Of a stretch of 64,000 nucleotides of DNA, positions 37,101 through 45,114 are shown one piece after another. Positions within the stretch are counted from its first letter, which is position 1; each line of letters opens with the position of its first letter. The stretch covers positions 77,861-141,860 of the forward strand of contig CAJMNM010000004.1 in assembly GCA_905214795.1 (NCBI GenBank), given 5' to 3'. Source of the DNA: an uncultured bacterium. Its GTDB lineage: Bacteria; Bacteroidota; Bacteroidia; Bacteroidales; Bacteroidaceae. The notes beneath the pieces are model-generated. The model was given only the letters and a program-made list of their open reading frames with translations. It searched no databases and was not told the origin of the DNA. Both the position numbers and the translations under genes were made by a program.

Positions 37101-37239
37101 TAATTTTCACCACCGGAGGCGTGATTTGCGGATATTGGTCAATAGGAAGCATCATCAGACCGATGATACCTACTATAACTATCAATATAGAGATGACAAC
37201 CGAGAAGACCGGTCTGTCAATAAAAAAACTTACTTTCAT
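34132..37239 (-). CDS. RND-family inner-membrane efflux pump (HAE1 type)
   Basis: The 1035-residue protein has the usual two halves of six TM each with large periplasmic loops. It begins MKVSFFIDRPVFSVVISILI and contains QYPQITPPVVKISASYPGAS, the proton-relay TM4 segment GLVLAIGIVVDDAIVVVENVER with two Asp, and TM10 IGLAAKNAILIVEFAKE with the matching Lys. These features place it in the AcrB-like hydrophobe/amphiphile pumps. Substrates cannot be read from sequence. The adaptor gene lies 26 bp upstream and the OMF gene 9 bp downstream. Confidence 0.97.
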   Translation of the reverse strand: MKVSFFIDRPVFSVVISILIVIVGIIGLMMLPIDQYPQITPPVVKISASYPGASAVTVSQAVATPIEQELNGTPGMIYMESNSSNSGGFSATVTFDISADPDLAAVEIQNRIKLAESRLPAEVIQNGISVEKQAPSQLMTICLTSDDPKFDEIYLSNFATLNVIDLLRRIPGVGRISNVGGRYYAMQIWVDPAKLANFGLTIQDLQNALKDQNRESAAGVLGQQPVTGLDITIPITAQGRLSTAAQFEDIVLRANPDGSIIRLKDVARVSLEASSYNTESGINGGNAAVLGIYMLPGANAMEVAENVKKAMKDISRNFPEGLEYNIPFDMTTYISESIHEVYKTLFEALVLVIIVVFLSLQNWRATLIPVVAVPISLIGTFGFMLIFGFSLNMLTLLGLVLAIGIVVDDAIVVVENVERIMEEEKLSPYEATKKAMEGLVGAIIATSLVLAAVFVPVSFLAGITGQLYRQFTITIVVSVLLSTIVALTLSPVMCSLILKPENPDKPKNKLFTRINHWLNVGNGKYIAVIRNMVKHPRRVIIGFGMVIVFIFVFHKVIPTSFLPIEDQGYFTVELELPESATLERTRAVTDRAVAYLIKHPAVAYVQNVTGSSPRVGTSQSRSQLTVILKEWTERDNTTIDRIMDEVRTEMKEYPECKVYLSTPPVIPGLGTAGGFEMQLEARGEATFDDLVRATDTLMYYASQREEIAGLSSSLQAEIPQLYFDVDRDKVKLSGVPMADVFSTMKAYTGSVYVNDFNMFNRIYRVYIQAEAPYREHRDNIGLYFVKGSNGDMIPLTALGTTNYTTGPGSIKRFNMFNSAVIRGTAANGASSGQVMEILEQIAREKLPDNIGVEWSGLSYQEKKAGGQTGIILSLVFLFVFLFLAALYESWSIPVAVLISLPVAVLGAYAGVAACGLENDTYFQIGLVMLIGLAAKNAILIVEFAKEEVDKGRDIVEAAVHASKLRFRPILMTSLAFILGMLPMVLATGPGSASRQAIGTGVFFGMLVAVTIGILLVPFFFVLIYKAKNKLNTKRA

Positions 37240-37265
37240 TTATAGGCGAAGTTTTAAGCTCGTTA

Positions 37266-38447
37266 TTAATCCTTTTTCTCTCTGTTATCTGTAGACAAGC
37301 GTACCTTCATACCGGGAGTCAACTTATTGAACCCTTCGGATACAATCATTTCTCCGGGTGCCAGTCCTCGTTCCACAACTACATCATTCTGGAACTCAGG
37401 TCCCAACTCTATAAAACGTTTCTCTGCTACCGCATCTCGACGCACAACGAAGATATAGGCACCGCCTTTCTCTATAATTAATGCTTTCTGAGGCACCACC
37501 GTAGCATTCTCACGCACATCCAAAAGAACTTTAACCTTGGTAAACTGCCCGGGCAATAAAACGTGATCGGGATTAGGTAGTTCGGCACGTACCTGAAAAG
37601 TACCAGTCTTCGGATTCACCTGCGGCGAAGCAAAATCAACCAAGCCTTTATATTTGTATACACTGTTATCGGGCAAAGTCACCGTCACCGTAGGTTGCCA
37701 TGAACGGTTAACATCTGTCTGTCCGAACGTCACATTACGTTCCTTACTCTTCAGATAGTCCAAGGCCGTCATACTAAAATCAACCTGCACTGTATCGCTT
37801 TTCACAATTGTTGCCAACAAAGATTTACCGCTACTTCCAACAAGCGTACCCAAATCAACTAGACGTTCGCTGATATATCCCGATATTGGTGAACGGACAA
37901 TTGTATATCCCAATTCCTGTTCAGCCTGTTCCAAGTCAGCCTTACTCATACCAACACTCGCCACAGCCGTTTCGTATGCGGCCACAGCATTATCCAAATC
38001 CAAACGACTGGCCGCATTCTGTTCATACAACGGACGGATACGGTCAAGGTCTCGCTTTGCCTTTCTGGCCTGTGCCTCATCTTTTTTTAATTGTGCACGC
38101 GCCTTATCTGCTTTTGCACGGTATTGATCTTGATTGATAACAAACAGCACCTGATTGCGACGGACATATGTTCCTTCCTCAAACAACATTTGTTCCAAAA
38201 AGCCTTCAACACGGGCACGCACCTCTACAAACTGTTGTGCACCTATACGTCCGACATAATCACCATAAATCTCGACGTCTTTTTGCTGAACCGGTTCTGC
38301 AGATACAATCGGAATCTCCGGTTTCGGGTCGGGTCGGTTAGAAACCACAAAATAAATTAATACAACCAATACAATCAGCGCAATTACAATTGCCAACTGT
38401 TTTCTTTGAAATTTAAATTCTTTCGGAGTTAAGAATCGACTCTTCAT
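37266..38447 (-). CDS. RND efflux periplasmic adaptor (MFP) subunit
   Basis: The 393-residue protein is held by an N-terminal TM (QLAIVIALIVLVVLIYFVVS) rather than a lipobox. The lipoyl half-motifs (GRIGAQQFVEVRARVEGFLEQMLFEEGTYV and VRSPISGYISERLVDLGTLV) flank a coiled-coil hairpin (YRAKADKARAQLKKDEAQAR to LEQAEQELG), followed by beta-barrel and membrane-proximal domains. It links the pump to the outer-membrane duct and is the first gene of the operon. Confidence 0.95.
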   Translation of the reverse strand: MKSRFLTPKEFKFQRKQLAIVIALIVLVVLIYFVVSNRPDPKPEIPIVSAEPVQQKDVEIYGDYVGRIGAQQFVEVRARVEGFLEQMLFEEGTYVRRNQVLFVINQDQYRAKADKARAQLKKDEAQARKAKRDLDRIRPLYEQNAASRLDLDNAVAAYETAVASVGMSKADLEQAEQELGYTIVRSPISGYISERLVDLGTLVGSSGKSLLATIVKSDTVQVDFSMTALDYLKSKERNVTFGQTDVNRSWQPTVTVTLPDNSVYKYKGLVDFASPQVNPKTGTFQVRAELPNPDHVLLPGQFTKVKVLLDVRENATVVPQKALIIEKGGAYIFVVRRDAVAEKRFIELGPEFQNDVVVERGLAPGEMIVSEGFNKLTPGMKVRLSTDNREKKD

Positions 38448-38578
38448 AAAAATTAAGTTAGAAATACTTAGTTAAAATGCCCCACAGTAAAATATCTACC
38501 AAATACTGTGCCATGCTTTGAATATAAATACAGAACTCTAATAATCAGAACATTAAAGCAGAATATTGTTTCATTAAA

Positions 38579-38626
38579 TGTAGAATAATGTGGAAGTACT
38601 CAACACTACTGTAGAATAAATCTACA
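38579..38626. promoter_or_regulatory. TGTAGAATAA repeats and palindrome upstream of RND operon
   Basis: TGTAGAATAA occurs at 38579-38588 and again at 38610-38619, and the second copy is the left half of a palindrome TGTAGA-ATAAA-TCTACA (38610-38626). AGTA/TACT arms lie between. No local repressor gene of the TetR or MarR type is present in the window. Confidence 0.35.
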
Positions 38627-38695
38627 ACTCCACACCCAATCATCTCATTATAGACCATACAAAAATTCAACTGCTTTTTTCTTTTAAAACAGCTG

Positions 38696-38703
38696 CAAAG
38701 ATA
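38696..38703 (-). promoter_or_regulatory. Candidate -7 box of RND operon
   Basis: The minus strand reads TATCTTTG, which implies a 5' leader of about 240 nt containing the palindrome at 38610. The -33 box is not clear. Confidence 0.4.
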
Positions 38704-38909
38704 CGAAAAATCAATAATATAGCAGAACAGACTAGTGCCCTTAAAACATTCTGCATTTCTATACAACCAGTTTGAGGAACAGATTTTGTAGATTTATAAT
38801 ATTATATTAACTAAGAATTAAAAAGGCATGAAACATTATCGCAAACGACATATTTTGTTTTTATGAATTTATTATATATTTTTAGAAACCAATACTAAAA
38901 TTGACTGCT

Positions 38910-39116
38910 ATGAAAATAAGGACACTACTTATACCCTTGCTCTTTTCTTTCTGTTTATGCAGTACTTCGTGTGTAGTAACGCATCCTGGTCACAAACCAC
39001 CTTATAAGGAAATACCGCCCAGGCACGCCAAGAAAAGACACAAAAAGAAACCTAAAAAGCCAAAACCTCATCAACCGCTTCCTCCAAAACCGGGAAAAGA
39101 TTATTATTACCATTAA
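38910..39116 (+). CDS. Small Lys/Pro-rich lipoprotein
   Basis: The 68-residue protein from the ATG at 38910 has a signal peptide with lipobox (FCLCSTSC-VVT). The mature part is strongly basic and proline-rich (PPRHAKKRHKKKPKKPKPHQ), ending in DYYYH. Such tails could contact the cell wall, nucleic acid or LPS, but no function is known to me. It is convergent with the next lipoprotein gene. Confidence 0.7.
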   Translation: MKIRTLLIPLLFSFCLCSTSCVVTHPGHKPPYKEIPPRHAKKRHKKKPKKPKPHQPLPPKPGKDYYYH

Positions 39117-39156
39117 ATATATGGTAAGGAGATTAATCTACATAGAAATATATAAA

Positions 39157-39200
39157 TAGTGGTCTGCCACCGGAAAAATGACATCTGTAACAGACCACTA
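39157..39200. terminator. Bidirectional hairpin between two convergent lipoprotein genes
   Basis: TAGTGGTCTG (39157-39166) pairs with CAGACCACTA (39191-39200). A competing pairing is possible: TGACATCTGTA in the loop with TACAGATGTCA at the 3' end of the minus-strand gene, followed on the minus strand by TTTTTCC. Confidence 0.6.
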
Positions 39201-39224
39201 CTTATATTTAAACCAGAAGCATTT

Positions 39225-39608
39225 TTACTCTACAGATGTCATTTCAATTTCAACAATAGTATCCTCCCATTTAAACATACGGGCTGTACCGAAATCTACT
39301 ATAAAACCGGGCCAGAAAAGAATATTCCATAACGTGGAAGCATTAAAACTTGTTTCGAGCATGAACGGCACAGGTTTACAACCTTCCCTTTTAGCTATTA
39401 ATTGTTTATCATCACGCCTTTTCCTGATATAAGTTGTCACCGTATTGTCTTTTCTGACCTCAGCTATCTTAGTATTTGTAAGCGCATCATAGATCTTTGT
39501 ACCATCAGGCGCCATAAATGTCACCGCTTGTTTTGAACCTGTAAAAACTGTACAACATGATGCCAACAACATACATGTAAGCAGTAATAATAATCCCTGT
39601 TTCATCAT
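39225..39608 (-). CDS. Conserved-type small lipoprotein with PEGA-like pattern
   Basis: The 127-residue protein has a lipobox (CMLLASC-CTV) and a beta-rich mature part: GSKQAVTFMAPDGTKIYD, then a basic stretch and LWNILFWPGFIVDFGTARMFKW with a probable membrane-embedded helix. The pattern of a TGxxQxVxFxxPxG start and a later NILFxPGFIVD is familiar from small Bacteroidetes lipoproteins of unknown function. A tandem ATG leaves the exact start open by one codon. Confidence 0.75.
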   Translation of the reverse strand: MMKQGLLLLLTCMLLASCCTVFTGSKQAVTFMAPDGTKIYDALTNTKIAEVRKDNTVTTYIRKRRDDKQLIAKREGCKPVPFMLETSFNASTLWNILFWPGFIVDFGTARMFKWEDTIVEIEMTSVE

Positions 39609-39635
39609 TCCTTAATTTTACTCATTTGACAACCG

Positions 39636-39643
39636 CAAAATTA
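39636..39643 (-). promoter_or_regulatory. Candidate -7 box of small lipoprotein gene
   Basis: The minus strand reads TAATTTTG, 28 bp upstream of the start. The paired palindromes at 39672-39742 lie just beyond it. Confidence 0.4.
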
Positions 39644-39671
39644 AAAGAAGGCCCTCGAAAAACAGTTAGAA

Positions 39672-39742
39672 GGAGATGTACATCAATTCTTGACAAGTCT
39701 CACATAATCAGCGTGATATTAAATAACACGATGTACATCTCC
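39672..39742. promoter_or_regulatory. Paired GATGTACATC palindromes forming a 13-bp inverted repeat
   Basis: GGAGATGTACATC (39672-39684) and GATGTACATCTCC (39730-39742) are exact inverted copies, and each contains the 10-bp palindrome GATGTACATC. The palindromes are 55 bp apart, centre to centre, close to five helical turns. They lie upstream of the lipoprotein gene on the minus strand. Confidence 0.5.
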
Positions 39743-39826
39743 ATCATTACGTGATACAACATGATTACTGCCTGTTGATAACAAGCAGACATATAACCAA
39801 ATAGAAACAAAATCGGGCATAACAAG

Positions 39827-39874
39827 AACAACACCTGGTAACTATTGATATTATAATAGTTACCAGGTGTTGTT
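39827..39874. terminator. Long perfect hairpin after S46 peptidase gene
   Basis: AACAACACCTGGTAACTATT (39827-39846) and its exact complement (39855-39874) form a 20-bp perfect stem with an 8-nt loop, 55 bp after the stop of the S46 peptidase gene. The flanking T tract is short on both sides, so it may act as a terminator or as an RNA-end stabiliser. Confidence 0.65.
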
Positions 39875-39929
39875 TATCAGTATATCCTATGCCATTCGCG
39901 GCTATCGGACACCTTTATTCATAACGTTT

Positions 39930-42179
39930 TTATTGTGGATTAATTTCCTTAATTAGACGGTCGCAATGTCCCCAACGGTCTATAATATAAAGTACGAAAC
40001 GGATATCTACACCAATACAACGGGTCAGTTCTTGAGTGAAACTAATGTCATTACTCATTGCATCCCAATTGCCGTCAAATGCCAAACCAATGAGTTCTCC
40101 ATTGCCATTAAACATCGGACTGCCAGAGTTTCCACCGGTAATATCATTGTTCGTTAAGAAACAAAGCTGCATTTCGCCGCTATTTTTATCTTTATACGGA
40201 CCAAAATCACCAGCTTTAAACAACTCTGCGATAGAAGGTTCAACCTTATATTCATCATTTTTGTCACCTTGCGCTATTTTATCAAGCAGACTGGGCATCG
40301 TTGTAAAATAGTTCTGATGTCCACTCATACCGGTATAATCATTAACAAAACCGTAACTTAAACGCATTGTTGAATTGGCATCAGAATAATGAGGCCTGTC
40401 AAATTCCATCTCTACAACAGCCTGGCACAACAAACGTTCGTTGGCCGCAATGGTCAGATTAGCTGTACGGCAAGTGGTCTGCAAACTGTCTATTGTAGCC
40501 ATTACCGCTCTCATGCAACCAAAAGCCATGTCGGCATCCATCTGATCGGCCGTAAGTTCCTTCTGCAAACAGTTGGTATCCGTCAATAACGTCTGCCCGT
40601 ACAAAGCATCTACATAAGCTTTTACATTTCCTTTATAATCTTTCTCGATAGTCTTATAAAAGGCCGGCAATGATGTGCTGCTTACCTGTTTGGCACAGTT
40701 ATCAATCATGGCTATCATAGTTTCACGGTCAACCTGCTCGTTCCAGTCCTTATACTGCTGACGGATACGGTCTTTCCATAAAGCCTTGGCATTAGGATCG
40801 GCATTCTGAACCATACTCTTATAATAGCGGGCAATCTTGATGATTTCAGGCCCGTTCAGGAAAGACTCGTTAAGGAAACAAACATCATGGTTAGCGCCAC
40901 GACGATCACCATATGCTTTCTCAAGTTGGGGTAACATGTCGCCAAAACGTTTCTGACGGTCTTTAGACTGCTGCAACCATTCAGCAATACGACGTTCCTT
41001 ATCCTGTTTCTGCTCTACGACTTTCAGCTCCTTAAGTGCTTTATTCATACCGATACTGTTCTTCCAGTAATTGGCACTCTGAGCGTATTTAGCAGAATAT
41101 TGCAAATTGATTACCGGATCGGCATTCATCCATTTTTTCCATACCCCCTGTTTTACACCACGCACGTTAATACGGGAAGCATTGGTATTGTCCATACGTT
41201 CCTTTATACCAAAGGAAGACAAATAGCGATTAGTACTGCCCGGATAACCGATAGTCATACAATAATCGCCTTTCTGATATCCTTGCAAAGACACCTTAGC
41301 ATAATTCTCTGCTTTCATCGGCACATTGTCTTTGCTGTATGCTGCCGGCTGGTTATTCTTATCGGTATAGATACGGAATACGCTGAAATCGCAGGTCTGG
41401 CGAGGCCACATCCAGTTATCCGTCTCACCACCAAATTTACCCAAACTTCTAGGCGGTGCAAAAACCAGACGAATATCATCATACTCTTTATAAACATTGA
41501 CATAGTAAGCATTGCCACTGTAATAGGTAGACACGTAACAAACACAGCCCGGATATTTTTTTGTGTATTCTTCCTCAATCTCAACACATACAGCGTCAAT
41601 ATGCTTTCTTTTCAATTCTTCCTGCTCGGCACTGGTAAGATTTTTCAGATTCTTGCCTGCCTTACGGTAAGCCTTTTTAAGTTTCTTGTTAACTGCAGCT
41701 GTAACATCATCTGTACGCTGAAGAATACGCACAAATAAACCCTCAGCAGGAATCTCCTCTGCATAAGACTGTGCGGCAAAACCGTTTTTCAGGATGTCAT
41801 TCTCAGGTGTAGCAATGGCCTGGATGCTATTGAAACCGCAGTGATGATTTGTCATCACCAATCCATTCTCTGAAACGATGACGCCGGAACAAAAATCACC
41901 GAAATCTACAACCGCATCTTTCAGGGAATTTCCTTTGGGGTTATACAACTCTTCCCGTGTCATTTTCAATCCAAGACCTTTCATAATTTCCATGTCTTTA
42001 TTGGTGAGATGATTCATCATCCACATACCTTCGTCTGCCAAGGAAATGCTTAGTCCGCTAAACAAACCGACAGCCGCAAGAATACATCTCCCGGCAATAA
42101 ATCGGAAATGTTTTGTTCTACGACTATTATCCGGAGTATTGGATATCAGTCGGTTAAATAAAAAATCTAAGTTACTCAT
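39930..42179 (-). CDS. S46-family dipeptidyl-peptidase (DPP7/DPP11 type)
   Basis: S46 enzymes cut dipeptides from peptide N-termini in the periplasm and feed amino-acid fermentation in Bacteroidetes. The 749-residue protein has a long n-region followed by a signal (ILAAVGLFSGLSISLA-DEGMW), the trypsin-like His in MTNHHCGF at residue 113, and the Ser in GGNSGSPMFNGNGELIGLAFDGNW near the C-terminus. I cannot decide between DPP7 (broad) and DPP11 (Asp/Glu) specificity by eye. The start codon overlaps the stop of the DUF389 gene (TAATG), so translation is coupled and the long N-terminus is probably real. Confidence 0.92.
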   Translation of the reverse strand: MSNLDFLFNRLISNTPDNSRRTKHFRFIAGRCILAAVGLFSGLSISLADEGMWMMNHLTNKDMEIMKGLGLKMTREELYNPKGNSLKDAVVDFGDFCSGVIVSENGLVMTNHHCGFNSIQAIATPENDILKNGFAAQSYAEEIPAEGLFVRILQRTDDVTAAVNKKLKKAYRKAGKNLKNLTSAEQEELKRKHIDAVCVEIEEEYTKKYPGCVCYVSTYYSGNAYYVNVYKEYDDIRLVFAPPRSLGKFGGETDNWMWPRQTCDFSVFRIYTDKNNQPAAYSKDNVPMKAENYAKVSLQGYQKGDYCMTIGYPGSTNRYLSSFGIKERMDNTNASRINVRGVKQGVWKKWMNADPVINLQYSAKYAQSANYWKNSIGMNKALKELKVVEQKQDKERRIAEWLQQSKDRQKRFGDMLPQLEKAYGDRRGANHDVCFLNESFLNGPEIIKIARYYKSMVQNADPNAKALWKDRIRQQYKDWNEQVDRETMIAMIDNCAKQVSSTSLPAFYKTIEKDYKGNVKAYVDALYGQTLLTDTNCLQKELTADQMDADMAFGCMRAVMATIDSLQTTCRTANLTIAANERLLCQAVVEMEFDRPHYSDANSTMRLSYGFVNDYTGMSGHQNYFTTMPSLLDKIAQGDKNDEYKVEPSIAELFKAGDFGPYKDKNSGEMQLCFLTNNDITGGNSGSPMFNGNGELIGLAFDGNWDAMSNDISFTQELTRCIGVDIRFVLYIIDRWGHCDRLIKEINPQ

Positions 42180-43591
42180 TATTTTTTAGTTTTTGATTGT
42201 GGTTCAACAATAGAGGTCAACATAACAAGTTTAGTAGTATTCAACCTGGCCGATAACCAGTTTTCCATGCGTTTACGGCTGTCAGCACTTATCTTCTTAG
42301 TTAGTGTCAGATGGACCAACATAACAGAATCAGGTTTACCACTGTCTGAAACGGCCAACGACTGAGTTTGAGCAATAGAAATGCGGGATGCCTCTGGAAA
42401 GAGTGCTTTCATCTCCTTGCTGACAGACTGTGCCTTTCCTTCTATATTCTTATAAGGTGCCAATTCCTTCTCGAGCAAAGCAACCCGTTGCTGCTCACTG
42501 GCCAATAATTTAGCGTTTCTGTCGGCCTGTTTTAATGTAGGATCAACCAATAAAGTTTTCAATTCATTAGCATCCAGGTTTTTGGAGCCCTGAACAATAT
42601 TCAGCTTGACATCGCTCAATCCAAAACGAGACAACTGACCACGCGCTCTCGCAATATCACGGTCAAGAATCTCCTCACCAATTGTAACTATTCTCACTTC
42701 CTTATTGCGATAGTTCACTTCTTTTGCAATGACCTGTGTTTGGTCACTGGTAATGACCTGCGCAATAAAATCATTTACTTTTTTAGAGAAAATATTTTCC
42801 CTTACAAGCATATAGGTCAGGAGAGCAGCAGGTAACATTGTAAGCACCGCTATAGTAATAATCAAATTCTTAACTTTCTTTTCACGTTGCTTGTCAACAA
42901 AAACCTTTTTGTTGAAATCCATCACATTAACCCCGATAAAAGTAGCCATACTGATAAAAATGGAATTTATCAGATAAAGATAGAAAGCTCCGGCCGCATA
43001 AAGCCAGTTACCGGTTGCCAATCCGAATCCTGTTGTACAAAGTGGCGGCATTAAAGCTGTGGCAATAGCCACGCCTGGGATTACATTACCACCGCGCTGT
43101 CCGGTACTGCAAAGTGCAACAATACCGGCCATACCGCCAAAAAAGGCTATCAGAACATCATAAATAGTCGGGGACGTTCGTGCCAGCAATTCAGACTGAG
43201 CTTCGGCAATCGGTGTAATGGCAAAATAGAATGTAGCTGTCAATACACTGAACAACGTAGCAATCACAAAACTCCTGAATGCCCGTTTAAGCATCTCAAA
43301 ATCATAAATCCCCACACTAAGCCCTATACCTACAATAGGCCCCATCAGTGGAGAAATAAGCATGGCGCCGATAATTACAGCCGCTGAGTTTGTATTCAAT
43401 CCCAATGAGGCTACAAAAATGGCGAAAATCAAAATCCAAAGATTTGCCCCCTTAAAATCTATTCCGGCCTTTATCATGGCAATGGTTTCTTCCTCGGGCG
43501 CCTTATCTGCTTTCAGATTCAACAATCCATGAACCATTTGTCTGAAATGACTGTTGATTTTTTCCTTATTTTCCTCCATAGCGTTACTCAT
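42179..43591 (-). CDS. DUF389 integral membrane protein
   Basis: The 470-residue protein has about six to seven TM segments with the DUF389 pattern (IDFKGANLWILIFAIFVASLGLNTNSAAVIIGAMLISPLMGPIVGIGLS, then GVAIATALMPPLCTTGFGLA), followed by a soluble C-terminal part of ~200 residues with a coiled-coil stretch (LASEQQRVALLEKELA). The family function is unknown. It overlaps the S46 peptidase gene downstream by one nucleotide and lies 12 bp after the flippase gene. Confidence 0.9.
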   Translation of the reverse strand: MSNAMEENKEKINSHFRQMVHGLLNLKADKAPEEETIAMIKAGIDFKGANLWILIFAIFVASLGLNTNSAAVIIGAMLISPLMGPIVGIGLSVGIYDFEMLKRAFRSFVIATLFSVLTATFYFAITPIAEAQSELLARTSPTIYDVLIAFFGGMAGIVALCSTGQRGGNVIPGVAIATALMPPLCTTGFGLATGNWLYAAGAFYLYLINSIFISMATFIGVNVMDFNKKVFVDKQREKKVKNLIITIAVLTMLPAALLTYMLVRENIFSKKVNDFIAQVITSDQTQVIAKEVNYRNKEVRIVTIGEEILDRDIARARGQLSRFGLSDVKLNIVQGSKNLDANELKTLLVDPTLKQADRNAKLLASEQQRVALLEKELAPYKNIEGKAQSVSKEMKALFPEASRISIAQTQSLAVSDSGKPDSVMLVHLTLTKKISADSRKRMENWLSARLNTTKLVMLTSIVEPQSKTKK

Positions 43592-43603
43592 TTAAAATAA
43601 AAA

Positions 43604-45103
43604 CTAATGTTTACGGAAATATTTACCAATAACCGGCAAATTCTGTACCGGCAAATCATGTTTCAATATATGCCCTACAAAAAGCAATATCAGCACGGTA
43701 TTAATTCCCAAGCGGGCCCATACAGACCAGTATTCCGGCAACAAAGCCATAATAGCATAAAAAAGACCGGCAATCAAGACATAAGTACCAATACTTTTCA
43801 TTGGATAATTTATCGGATTTTTTTTCTGCCCTACAATATAAGACAGAACCATAGAAGTTGCATATCCGGCAAAACCACCCCACGCACAAGCCATATAACT
43901 GTATTGTGGAATAAAAATAAGATTAACTGCAATTAATACAATACATCCGGCTGCCGAGAACCAGGCTCCCCAGATTGTCTTGTCTATAAGTTTGTACCAG
44001 AACGAAAGATTAAAATAAATTCCCATCATGATTTCTGCAGCCATCACAATCGGAACTACCCGTAAGCCGTCCCAATAGTCTGGTGCAATAATACGTTTAA
44101 GAATATCAAGATAACCAATCACACACAAAAAAGCCAATAAAGTAAAAATGATGAAAAACTTCATGGCTGTAGCATAGGTTTCACCACTGTTCTTGTCTTT
44201 TGCCTTACCGAAGACAAAAGGCTCGTAGGCGTAACGGAACGCCTGGGTTATCATCGCCATGATCATGGCAATCTTAACACATGCCCCGTATATACCCAAT
44301 TCAACCTTTCCCGCTTCGGAATCTCCATAAACAATAGGAAATATCATCTTGTCAACCGTCTGATTCAATATCCCGGCTATACCAAGAATCAATATAGGCC
44401 AACTGTATTGAAGCATACGTTTCATTAAAGATTTGTCCAAAACATATTTAAATCCTGTCAATTCAGGAATGAAAAAGAAAGTGATGGATGCTGTACAAAC
44501 CAAATTCAAAGCAAAGGCATACCCTACTCCGAAATCGGCATCATAAATCAGTGCTACCGTATCGGGATAACGTGTATAAAGCGCCGGAAGAACCACAAAA
44601 TAAACAATATTAAGCGTGATGTTCAGAATAATAAAAAGCAATTTCAAAGCCGCGAACTTAATGGGGCGTTTCTTATAACGTAACCACGCAAAAGGAATTG
44701 CCTGGAAAGCATCAATAGCAACACAAACAGCCATCATACCCACATATTCGGGATGTTCTGAATACCCCATGGCCGCCGATATGGGAGAGAGAAACACCAA
44801 TACCAACAAAGCAAAAAATAAAGCTACGGAGCCAACCATAATAAGAGTTGTACTGTAGACAGTCAACGGTTTTTCATTTTCCTTATTGGCAAAACGGAAA
44901 AATGTAGTTTCCATACCAAAAGTCAAAATAACCATAATGAGAGCAACATAGGCATAAATATTTGTAATCACACCATAACCTCCACTCGACGCAGCCAGTT
45001 TTGCCGTATAAAGAGGAACAAGCAGATAATTAAGGAATCTGCCAACAATACTACTCAATCCGTAAATAGCGGTATCTTTAACCACCGATTTCAGTTCTGC
45101 CAT
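43604..45103 (-). CDS. Polysaccharide flippase (Wzx/MOP superfamily)
   Basis: The 499-residue protein has about 12 to 14 TM segments and the N-terminal pattern of Wzx-like polysaccharide exporters (DTAIYGLSSIVGRFLNYLLVPLYT, GVITNIYAYVALIMVILTFGMETTFFRFANK). It would move lipid-linked glycans across the inner membrane. No glycosyltransferase cluster is nearby, so this is an orphan flippase. It sits 11 bp after the SpmAB-type gene. Confidence 0.88.
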   Translation of the reverse strand: MAELKSVVKDTAIYGLSSIVGRFLNYLLVPLYTAKLAASSGGYGVITNIYAYVALIMVILTFGMETTFFRFANKENEKPLTVYSTTLIMVGSVALFFALLVLVFLSPISAAMGYSEHPEYVGMMAVCVAIDAFQAIPFAWLRYKKRPIKFAALKLLFIILNITLNIVYFVVLPALYTRYPDTVALIYDADFGVGYAFALNLVCTASITFFFIPELTGFKYVLDKSLMKRMLQYSWPILILGIAGILNQTVDKMIFPIVYGDSEAGKVELGIYGACVKIAMIMAMITQAFRYAYEPFVFGKAKDKNSGETYATAMKFFIIFTLLAFLCVIGYLDILKRIIAPDYWDGLRVVPIVMAAEIMMGIYFNLSFWYKLIDKTIWGAWFSAAGCIVLIAVNLIFIPQYSYMACAWGGFAGYATSMVLSYIVGQKKNPINYPMKSIGTYVLIAGLFYAIMALLPEYWSVWARLGINTVLILLFVGHILKHDLPVQNLPVIGKYFRKH

Positions 45104-45114
45104 ATTTTCTTAAC

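Larger units (their letters stand above)
38448..38909. other. Intergenic region upstream of RND operon
   Basis: The region holds candidate control sites for the efflux operon, described separately, and no gene I can support. A 73-codon minus-strand ORF here has no recognisable features. Confidence 0.5.

Noticed and set aside
38545..38766. 73-codon minus-strand ORF upstream of the RND operon
   Set aside because: It covers the candidate promoter and palindrome and has no recognisable product.
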